Assembly: GCA_937958345.1 (NCBI GenBank)
Contig: CALGNW010000016.1
Coordinates: forward strand, 1 to 13,119
Length of the DNA stretch: 13,119 nucleotides
Source: an uncultured Neomegalonema sp.
Lineage (GTDB): Bacteria; Pseudomonadota; Alphaproteobacteria; Rhodobacterales; Rhodobacteraceae
Direction: 5' to 3'
In this document: positions 5,862-13,119 of the stretch, one piece after another
Position numbering within the stretch: the first letter of the stretch is position 1
Layout: the number at the start of each line of letters is the position of its first letter
Made by a program: the position numbers and the translations under genes
The notes under the pieces: model-generated
Databases searched by the model: none
What the model saw: only the letters and a program-made list of their open reading frames with translations
Told to the model about the DNA's origin: nothing

Positions 5862-8800
5862 TGACAGGTTCAATCACGCGATGGCTCAAAAAGACAATGC
5901 TGGCCAGCGCGCTGGCGTTGGGTGTCAGCGGTGCGGCAACGCCCGCTTATGCGTTTCTGGACTCGGAAAAGGCATGGAATGACCTGCTGCAATTTGCAGT
6001 ACGCCAGATCAACGCCCCCGGCGAGTTCGAGATTGAACTCGGGAAAGTAACCAAACCCGAAGACGGTTTCGCGCTGATTTCTTCGTTGCGAATTCGTGAC
6101 AGCGACGGGATATGGCTGGATGCGAACGGCTTGTTGGTGGATTGGAATCCAACCTCACTGCTGCGGGGCCGTTTCGTCTTCGACACGTTATCTGCGGACG
6201 AAATTAACGTTCTGCGCGCGCCAATCGGACGCGGCGATCCGCCAGCGGACGAGGCGCAGATCGCCTTTGCCTGGCCCCGCCCGCCGGTGACAATGGTTGT
6301 CGAAAACATGTTGATCAAACGCATGATCATCGCGGGCGGCCTGCTTCCTCAGGATATCGAGGCCCGCATCGAGGGTCGTTTTTCAGACCGCAGCGATATT
6401 CAGGAGGCAACGCTCGGCGTTAAACGTCTGGATCGCCCCGGCGACACCATCGCACTCGGGACGAGGATCGATTTTAACGACCTTGATATTTCATTCTCGC
6501 TGGAGGCTGCAGAAGCCCCCGGTGGCCTGGTTGCCGAACTTGCTGGTTTGCCGGAGACCGAGGCGCTGGAAATCACTGCAGCGGCAGCTGGAAATCCCGA
6601 AGAGCTGCCCTTTACCCTCTATGCCGATATCGGCCAAATCGGCGTTGCCGAAGGCGACGGTATTGCCCAGTGGAAAGAGAAAATCGCCGTTACCTTTAAT
6701 GGCGAAGTCCAGCCGGGCGACAAGACCGCCAGCGAATGGCGTCAGGCCTTGGGCGAAGCCGCCCGCTTGAAAGTCGACGCCGAACAGACCGACGACGGCG
6801 GCTATCTGCTAAACAGCTTTCAAATCGACAGCGACGCTTTCGGGTTTCGGGGCAAGGGCGCGGTTGATCCGACGGCCAATACGATCGACCTCGCTTTCGA
6901 TTGGGCCGCCAAAGAAATCGGCGCTCTGAACGCGGTTATTGCTCCGGCGAAGATCGGCGCACTGAATGGCACAGCGACCGCAATCGGCGCGCTGAATGCC
7001 CCGAAGGTTGATGTGAACGCGGCAGTGCGCGATTTGGTGGCCGGGTTCGGCGCGGTTGACGCCATGGATCTGAAAATTGACTCGCAGCCTCAAACGGACA
7101 GCGCGTCTCAAACCCAAAGATTCTCGTTTATCGCAAAGGCAGACGGACTCGATCTGACCGATGATGCGCTGCAGGAAGCCCTTGGTGCGACGCCGTCCTT
7201 TTCAGGGAACGGTGCGTTTTACGGTTCTGAAAACCGCGTCGCGGTCGAAAAACTTAAAGTCGAGGCCAAGACCGTCGATCTTGAGGGCAACGCAAATTAC
7301 GACCTGACAACAAGCGGACTTGACGCGGAACTGACAGGCGCGGCCCGCAGGATCGGGCCGTTTATGCGGGCGGGTGGTCTGCCGATTGACGGCGCGGCGG
7401 AACTGGCGCTGAAAATCAGAAACCTGACATCGGAATCCGTCGAGCGGCTGTTCCTGAACGCACAGCTTTCTCAGCTATCGTCGGAAGATGCCAACTATGC
7501 GGCCATCATCGGCGAGACAGCCGTCCTCGAAGCTCTGCTTGTCGAGTCTGATCCGGGCGTTGTGAATATCGAACGGGGCTTTTTCGAAAGCGCAACGCTT
7601 CGTGCCGACGCGAAGGGTCAGTTTTCGGTTCCCGCCGATTCCGTGGATATGCTCGTCGATTGGCGCCTGAAGGATGCGGCCCGCATTGCCCCGGTCATCG
7701 CCCCCGCAAAACTCGGCGGCGCACAGGGTAACGCGGTCTTTAAGGGGACATTATCCGAACCGAAAGTTGATGTGGCCGCCGTCACGACCGAACTCGATTA
7801 CGAAGGCTATCGCGCAGACCGCGCCGAAGTTTCCGCCTCGGTTCAGATGCGCAAGGACCTGCGGGCCCCGTTCTCGATGGTAACCGGCTTGCAGGGTTTC
7901 GGCGCGCCGGACCCGACGCTCGCCGCACTGATCGGGCAGGATGCGCAAATCAATGCAACGGGAATCTACGATACGGCGACGTCGTTGGTCACACTTTCCC
8001 AGTCTCAGGCAAACATCGCGGCTGGTGATCTGACTCTGGAAGGCTCGATCCACCTCGCAAAACAGACGATCGACGCGGCGTATACCCTCAAATCGCGCGA
8101 CCTCGCGACATTGGGTGAAGCGGCGGGTGTCGAGATGAGCGGCACGATCGACGCCGAGGGCACGGCCAGGGGTCCGTTTGCCGAACCCCTGATTTCAACC
8201 CGCGCCGATGTTCGTAATCTCAACTTGTACAACTACGCCGTTGACGCGCTAGACCTTGATCTGACGACAGAACCCGCGAATGAAAACGGCGACGTACCTT
8301 TCGCACTCGACCTGTCCGCCACGAACCCGTCCCTCGGCGACGCTGAGATGGACAATCTGCTCGGCAATGCGCCGAAAATCACCGGGCAAGGCACGTTTAA
8401 TCCTGCGAAGAAGCGCGTATCCCTGACGTCGTTTGCCGCCGAATTGAGCGCCATCAACGCCACAGCCAACGGCGACGTCGACGTTTTGAACAATACGCTC
8501 GATCTGAATTTCGACCTGGACGCGCGCGATCTCAGTGGCCTCGGCGGGTTAGTCGGCGCGGAAATGAATGGCGCAGTCAGCGCCACAGGCAGTGCATCGG
8601 GCACATTCTTTGCTCCCGAGCTTGACCTTGAACTCGAAGGTGATCGGCTGCGCTACGGCAAGTACAGCGTCGGTGCAATCAAAGGCCGAATGGACGTAAA
8701 GCAGGCCCTGATCGGCTATGCTCCCTTTGACATCGACGTCATAGCCAGTGACGTTGATCTAGGCGATCCGTCCCTGAATGCGCTGATCGGGCCACGCGCT

Positions 8801-11800
8801 TCGGTGAAGGCAAAGGGCGAATTCAATCAACTCGCCAAAGCCCTCAAGCTCGAGAGCGCGCGCTTTGACGTGGCTGCGGCCAAGGGAACGGCCAGCGGTT
8901 CAGTCGATTTAACAAACCAGACCGTTGATATGACCTACGACGTCGACGTCAGCAGGCTTCAGCCGATTGGCGATATCGCTGGTCTGGATCTGGCCGGATC
9001 AGTCGTCGCGAAAGGATCAGCGAAGGGCAGCTTTACTGCGCCGCAAGTGGATACGACGCTTCGCGGGCGCGGGCTTCGCTATGACATTTATGAGGTCGAT
9101 TCCATCGACGGTACCATCGACATTCAGCAATCGTCAGCCGGTTTTGCACCCTTCAACATAGACGTCACCGCGAACGGCATCGACCTCGGTGATCCTGCGC
9201 TGACCGATCTTTTGGGCGGAAAAGCCACGGTTAAAGCAAAGGGCGGATTTAATCAGAGCGAGCAGGTTCTGAAGATCGCCAGTGCGAATGTTGTGTCCGC
9301 CGCCGCAACGGCCAGCGCGCAGGGCTCGGTTGATCTGGGCGAAAAAACGCTCGCCGTTGATTTTGCTGTCGATGCAGACGCTCTGTCGCGCCTCAAGCCG
9401 ATCCTGAACAAAGAAATCGCGGGCGCGCTCAGCGCCACCGGTTCGGTCAACGGGCCATTTTCCGAACCGGCTTTGAATACAAAACTCAACGGGAAAGGCA
9501 TCCGTTACGAAACATTCGGCGTTGCCGATATTAATGGCACCATCAAGGTTCAGCGTAAATTGCTCGGGTCGTCGCCCTTCGACATTGATGTGGTTGCGGG
9601 CGGTCTTGACGTCGGTGACCCGGCGCTGAACCGCGCATTGGGTGGCACGGCGTCGATTGCGGCACGCGGCGGTTTTGACATTCCCTCTCAGGCGCTAAGC
9701 CTCGCGAGTGCGCGGGTCACAACCGATGCTGCGACGATTGCCGCATCAGGTGACATCAGTTTGCGCGATCAGACGATGGATATCGCCTACGATATCGACG
9801 CGAGCGATCTGTCGCCGTTTTCGGCGATTGCCGGTGCCGAACTGGCCGGTGGGTTGCAGAGCGCGGGTCGTGCTTCCGGTTCATTCAGCGCACCGGAACT
9901 CAGCGCGCGCCTCAACGGACAGGGTTTGCGCTACGGCGCATATTCGGTCGCCAGAATCGAGGGCCGCGCAGATGTGGCGCAGCGGGCAAACGGCCCTGCC
10001 CCCTTCGATATTGACGTGACCGCCAGTGGCATTGACCTTGGCGAGCCAAATCTGAACGACGCAATCGGTCCGAGCGTCTCGGTCATCGCCAAGGGAACGT
10101 TCGACCAAAGCGCGCAGGTTCTGACACTCGCGAATGCCAGCGTCGCAACCAATGCGGCGCGCGCCAACGCGTCGGGCAGCGTCGATCTGAAGTCAAAGAC
10201 CCTCGACGTCTCCTACGATGTCGATGCAGGCAATCTGAGCGTCTTTGCACAAATCGCAGGGGCAGACATTGCCGGTTCAATACAGGCGAAAGGCCGCGCG
10301 GTCGGGCCATTTGTGACACCGTCCGTCAACACAACGCTGTCGGGGCGCAGCGTTCGGTATGGCGTCTACAACATCGGTGCAATCGACGGGCGTATCGACG
10401 TACCGCAATCAACATCAGGGCTTGCACCGTTCAGCATCGACGTCACCGCCAGCGCCATCAGCACGGGCGATCCGGCACTTGATGCCCTGATCGGAGATAG
10501 CGCCATTATCCGCGCAGGCGGGCAAATTGATCAGAACGCGCAGGTCCTGCAACTCGACAACGCGTTCGTTTCAACCCGCGCCCTGAATGCAGGGGCGCAG
10601 GGGCGTATCGACCTCGGCAACAAACGGCTCGACGTCACGTTCAACGTCGATGCAGAGGATTTGTCACCCGCAACCGGCCTCGTCGGCAAACCGGTCGGCG
10701 GTGCGTTAAAGGCGACAGGGTCGGCGCGCGGTGCGTTCACCGCCCCGATTGTCAATCTGGATGCCGTTGGCTCCGGGCTGTACTTTGATACCTACAGCGT
10801 CGGCCAGCTTAGCCTCGATTTGAACATGGAAGGGACCAGCGGCGGCGCGGCCCCGTTCGTCCTTTCAGCGAGCGCATTTTCAGTGCGCCTCGGCAACCCG
10901 CAAATCGAAGCACTGCTGGGTGATACCGTTTCGGTGGATGCACGCGGGACACTCGATCAGGGTTCGACTTTCCTGAGGCTCGACGATGCGACGGTACGCG
11001 CAGCGGCCGGTGCGGTGCGGGCCGCGGGACTTATTGACATTCCGGGCAAGCAACTTGACGTCGGCTACTCGGCCCATGTGCCCGCGCTCGCCAGCCTGCA
11101 ACCCCTCATCGGGCAAACTGTTTCCGGCGACGTTCGGGTGGATGGCCGTGTTCTCGGCGGGTTTGATGATCCCGATACCAGCGGTGTGCTGGTCGGTTCC
11201 GGTGTGGTTTTCCAGACATACGAGATGACCAGCGTCACAGCGCGCTACGACCTGCAAAACCTGATTAGCGGACCAAGCGGCAGCGCATCGATTGACGGCC
11301 AAACGCAATTCGGTCCGCTGACCGCCAACGCCGCATTCGACCTGACCGGCGGATCGTTGCGCCTGGATCGGGTTATGGTGAATGGCCTCGGCGTCAACCT
11401 CGATGGCCAGTTTCAGGCGTTGCCCGGCGGGCTTTACGCCGGCGGCGCAACACTCCAAGCGGCTGATATGAGCCTTCTCGGCCAGTTCATAGGGCAGGAT
11501 ATCGCCGGAACGGCAAACGGAACCGTCAACCTGAATGCGCAGGATGGACGACAGAATGCGGTATTCGACTTGGACGCCAGCAATGTGCGGTACGCCGAGA
11601 TTGCCACAATCGGGACGATCGATCTGAAGGGTTCGGTCAGCGATGCGCTCGGGCGGGACCCGTATATTGATGCGCAAATGTTTGCCGCTTCCGCAGTTGT
11701 CTCAGGATTTCCGGTACAGCAAGTTACCGTCGATGCACGCGGCACGCTGTCAGCGCTTGAAACGTCGATCAACGGAAACGGCGGCGAGACCGGCTCGGAT

Positions 11801-13119
11801 AAAATTCAGACGACAACACTGCTGAATTTGGTCAACGTCCCGCGCGGCGCACAAGTCTACAGCCTGGCTGCAAGCTTTAAGGGTGTACAGATCGCCTCGG
11901 CTTCGCAATTCGTTGTTCAGGAAATACCGGGCGGCGGTGTACGGGCCACCGGCCTCGACCTGCGCGTCAACGACGGTGAGATTGTCGGCGCTGCTGAATA
12001 CGCGCCGACCGGTCTGGTTGCCGACCTGCGACTGCGAAACGTGCCCATGCAACTGGCGCAGATCGCCGGCTTTGATTTGATTCAGAGCGGGCGATTGTTC
12101 GGCGAAGTGAACATTGACACGCGAACAACGCCGCGTGGGTCGTTCAACTTCACCGCCAATGTCCTGCGCCTTAAAGGTGCGCAACTTGATGATCCGTTCG
12201 ATTTCACCGTCAACGGCACGCTCGACGGACAAGCGATGGATGTTCTTGCGCAGGTTAACAGCAACCTCATCGTTCAACCGCTCAAGGCTGTTGCACGCAT
12301 TCCGCTAAAGCAAGTCGCGGGTGTTCCGGTTCCTGTCCCCGACACGTTTGCCCCCTTCTCGGCAAGTGTGGATTGGCAGGGCGACGTCGCGGAATTCTGG
12401 GCATTTGTTCCCGCACCCGATCACGTCCTCTCCGGCCCGGTTGTCATCCGGGGCCGCGCGACCGGAACGCTGAACGCGCCTCAACTGGAGGGCGGAGCCG
12501 ATCTGACCGGCGGACGGTATCAGAATCTTGAATTCGGAACGCTGCTCGATCAGATCAATCTGAACGGCGATTTCACACAGGACGGACGTGTCGTATTTGA
12601 CATGACCTCGACAGACGGCGTGCAGGGCAGCGTCACGGCGCGCGGGTCGTATGTGGTCGCTGATGGCACGATCGACGCGGCCATCACGCTAAATCAGGCC
12701 GCGCTGGTCAGACGCGACGACGCGACAGCCGTACTCTCAGGTCAGGCGACGGCAAAAACCGAGGGGCCGGACATCGCAGTACGCGGCGCGTTCCGCACTG
12801 AATTTGTCGAGCTGCGGTTGATTGGCGGGTTTGGCGGATCAGTCGTTGTGGTCGATGCAATTCCGGTCGGTGAGACAGCACCCCGCTACGATCCGCCGGG
12901 CGAAGGCGGCGCAGCGCAGCGCGTGTCGCTTGATATCTCTCTGGACTTTCCGCAGCAGGTATTTGTGCGCGGGCGCGGCCTTGATTCCGAGTGGGGCGGC
13001 AACATCCGCGCAACCGGGTACGCCAGTGACCCGCGCGTAAACGGCATGATAGAGCGACGACGCGGCTGGCTTGATCTGCTCGGACGTCAGTTCGAATTGG
13101 CCATCGGCGAAGTCCGCTT
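5861..13119 (+). CDS. tamB: TamB, greatly enlarged by tandem repeats (C-terminus beyond the window)
   Basis: TamB is the inner-membrane/periplasmic partner of TamA, an AsmA-like repeating-beta-groove protein thought to bridge the two membranes. The ATG at 5861 overlaps the tamA stop (TGATG), implying coupling. The frame is open to the window edge: 2419 codons plus two bases. E. coli TamB has 1259 residues. The N-terminus is an export signal ending ATPAYA before FLDSEK, so cleavage after residue 31 or retention as an anchor are both possible. A typical alphaproteobacterial TamB N-domain follows (LLVDWNPTSLLRGRFVFDTL). From about residue 420 divergent repeat units begin. Residues 813-1806 are seven ungapped 142-residue units, then another degenerate unit and a non-repetitive stretch. 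The conserved TamB (DUF490) C-domain starts near 2367 with VFVRGRGLDSEWGG and RRRGWLDLLGRQFEL, then is cut by the window. I found no Cys codon in the frame. Shadow frames along the gene keep one constant phase, so I see no sign of a frameshift. Confidence 0.95.
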   Translation, partial: MTGSITRWLKKTMLASALALGVSGAATPAYAFLDSEKAWNDLLQFAVRQINAPGEFEIELGKVTKPEDGFALISSLRIRDSDGIWLDANGLLVDWNPTSLLRGRFVFDTLSADEINVLRAPIGRGDPPADEAQIAFAWPRPPVTMVVENMLIKRMIIAGGLLPQDIEARIEGRFSDRSDIQEATLGVKRLDRPGDTIALGTRIDFNDLDISFSLEAAEAPGGLVAELAGLPETEALEITAAAAGNPEELPFTLYADIGQIGVAEGDGIAQWKEKIAVTFNGEVQPGDKTASEWRQALGEAARLKVDAEQTDDGGYLLNSFQIDSDAFGFRGKGAVDPTANTIDLAFDWAAKEIGALNAVIAPAKIGALNGTATAIGALNAPKVDVNAAVRDLVAGFGAVDAMDLKIDSQPQTDSASQTQRFSFIAKADGLDLTDDALQEALGATPSFSGNGAFYGSENRVAVEKLKVEAKTVDLEGNANYDLTTSGLDAELTGAARRIGPFMRAGGLPIDGAAELALKIRNLTSESVERLFLNAQLSQLSSEDANYAAIIGETAVLEALLVESDPGVVNIERGFFESATLRADAKGQFSVPADSVDMLVDWRLKDAARIAPVIAPAKLGGAQGNAVFKGTLSEPKVDVAAVTTELDYEGYRADRAEVSASVQMRKDLRAPFSMVTGLQGFGAPDPTLAALIGQDAQINATGIYDTATSLVTLSQSQANIAAGDLTLEGSIHLAKQTIDAAYTLKSRDLATLGEAAGVEMSGTIDAEGTARGPFAEPLISTRADVRNLNLYNYAVDALDLDLTTEPANENGDVPFALDLSATNPSLGDAEMDNLLGNAPKITGQGTFNPAKKRVSLTSFAAELSAINATANGDVDVLNNTLDLNFDLDARDLSGLGGLVGAEMNGAVSATGSASGTFFAPELDLELEGDRLRYGKYSVGAIKGRMDVKQALIGYAPFDIDVIASDVDLGDPSLNALIGPRASVKAKGEFNQLAKALKLESARFDVAAAKGTASGSVDLTNQTVDMTYDVDVSRLQPIGDIAGLDLAGSVVAKGSAKGSFTAPQVDTTLRGRGLRYDIYEVDSIDGTIDIQQSSAGFAPFNIDVTANGIDLGDPALTDLLGGKATVKAKGGFNQSEQVLKIASANVVSAAATASAQGSVDLGEKTLAVDFAVDADALSRLKPILNKEIAGALSATGSVNGPFSEPALNTKLNGKGIRYETFGVADINGTIKVQRKLLGSSPFDIDVVAGGLDVGDPALNRALGGTASIAARGGFDIPSQALSLASARVTTDAATIAASGDISLRDQTMDIAYDIDASDLSPFSAIAGAELAGGLQSAGRASGSFSAPELSARLNGQGLRYGAYSVARIEGRADVAQRANGPAPFDIDVTASGIDLGEPNLNDAIGPSVSVIAKGTFDQSAQVLTLANASVATNAARANASGSVDLKSKTLDVSYDVDAGNLSVFAQIAGADIAGSIQAKGRAVGPFVTPSVNTTLSGRSVRYGVYNIGAIDGRIDVPQSTSGLAPFSIDVTASAISTGDPALDALIGDSAIIRAGGQIDQNAQVLQLDNAFVSTRALNAGAQGRIDLGNKRLDVTFNVDAEDLSPATGLVGKPVGGALKATGSARGAFTAPIVNLDAVGSGLYFDTYSVGQLSLDLNMEGTSGGAAPFVLSASAFSVRLGNPQIEALLGDTVSVDARGTLDQGSTFLRLDDATVRAAAGAVRAAGLIDIPGKQLDVGYSAHVPALASLQPLIGQTVSGDVRVDGRVLGGFDDPDTSGVLVGSGVVFQTYEMTSVTARYDLQNLISGPSGSASIDGQTQFGPLTANAAFDLTGGSLRLDRVMVNGLGVNLDGQFQALPGGLYAGGATLQAADMSLLGQFIGQDIAGTANGTVNLNAQDGRQNAVFDLDASNVRYAEIATIGTIDLKGSVSDALGRDPYIDAQMFAASAVVSGFPVQQVTVDARGTLSALETSINGNGGETGSDKIQTTTLLNLVNVPRGAQVYSLAASFKGVQIASASQFVVQEIPGGGVRATGLDLRVNDGEIVGAAEYAPTGLVADLRLRNVPMQLAQIAGFDLIQSGRLFGEVNIDTRTTPRGSFNFTANVLRLKGAQLDDPFDFTVNGTLDGQAMDVLAQVNSNLIVQPLKAVARIPLKQVAGVPVPVPDTFAPFSASVDWQGDVAEFWAFVPAPDHVLSGPVVIRGRATGTLNAPQLEGGADLTGGRYQNLEFGTLLDQINLNGDFTQDGRVVFDMTSTDGVQGSVTARGSYVVADGTIDAAITLNQAALVRRDDATAVLSGQATAKTEGPDIAVRGAFRTEFVELRLIGGFGGSVVVVDAIPVGETAPRYDPPGEGGAAQRVSLDISLDFPQQVFVRGRGLDSEWGGNIRATGYASDPRVNGMIERRRGWLDLLGRQFELAIGEVR
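7118..8296 (+). repeat. Divergent repeat units at the N-terminal side of the TamB array
   Basis: Three less regular units precede the exact array, judged by the recurring F-x-hydrophobic strand and the G-x-x-x-x-x-G / G-P-F-x-x-P segments. Approximate boundaries are 7118-7447 (short, begins RFSFIAKADGLDLTDDALQE), 7448-7867 (140 residues, begins LFLNAQLSQL) and 7868-8296 (143 residues, begins PFSMVTGLQG). The third already carries PDPTLAALIGQ, RGPFAEP and YNYAVDALDL, which match the core units. Unit length varies here, unlike the core array. The first boundary is uncertain. Confidence 0.6.
8297..11278 (+). repeat. Seven tandem 426-bp (142-residue) units inside tamB
   Basis: The conserved Pro of the motif PFxIDV falls at 8297, 8723, 9149, 9575, 10001, 10427 and 10853, exactly 426 bp apart every time, so no insertion or deletion separates the units. 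Each unit has the same order: PFxIDVxA; then DLGDPxLxxLIG about residue 13-24; V-x-A-K-G-x-F-x-Q; GSVDL-x-x-K-T-L-D about 60-70; a variable D-L-S segment; AGS-x-x-A-x-G-S-A-x-G-x-F-x-x-P; G-L-R-Y-x-x-Y; and I-x-G-x-I-D-V-x-Q. By hand, units 2 and 3 share about 63 of 142 residues. Units 1 and 7 are the most diverged. The pattern fits repeated beta-groove modules. The next unit, from 11279, is recognisable but degenerate (GSASIDGQTQFG, YAEIATIGTIDLKG). Confidence 0.92.

Noticed and set aside
7674..12308. Recurring short frames on both strands inside tamB, including a 265-codon minus-strand frame at 10880-11677
   Set aside because: They repeat because the 426-bp units repeat, always fall in the same non-coding phases and give Arg/Ser-rich sequences. 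The tamB frame runs through them without a stop.

Overview
The window looks like a chromosomal piece of a GC-rich alphaproteobacterium. The glyceraldehyde-3-phosphate dehydrogenase and phosphoglycerate kinase read like Rhodobacterales or related marine Alphaproteobacteria. The DUF4164-like/ZapA pair and a TamA-TamB operon are also typical of Alphaproteobacteria. This placement comes from recalled protein similarity, not from a search. I see no mobile elements, tRNA, rRNA or CRISPR, and no gene-free stretch longer than 300 bases.

Left part, minus strand (about 1-2855): a carbon-metabolism cluster transcribed right to left. The order is gap, a small predicted secreted protein, pgk, then the start of an unidentified small membrane or secreted ORF that leaves the window at base 1. 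Two strong inverted repeats punctuate the cluster: a two-tier hairpin just after gap (1780-1811) and a 14-bp interrupted stem that ends one base before the first possible pgk start (1361-1398).

Middle, plus strand (about 3076-3628): a short coiled-coil DUF4164-like ORF overlaps zapA, a cell-division factor. The pair diverges from gap across a 220-bp spacer (2856-3075) with a 9-bp-arm inverted repeat. A probable intrinsic terminator follows zapA.

Right part, plus strand (3825-13119): tamA and tamB overlap at TGATG. TamA is an Omp85 outer-membrane barrel, here with a lipoprotein-type signal and an Ala/Glu-rich insertion in the POTRA region. TamB stays open from 5861 to the window edge: 2419 codons, with its conserved C-terminal domain only beginning. 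It is therefore about twice the size of ordinary TamB. The excess is largely a tandem array of seven 142-residue units spaced exactly 426 bp apart, flanked by more divergent units. TamB belongs to the AsmA-like, repeating-beta-groove family thought to bridge the inner and outer membranes. This gene appears to encode a modularly lengthened envelope bridge and is the most notable item in the window.
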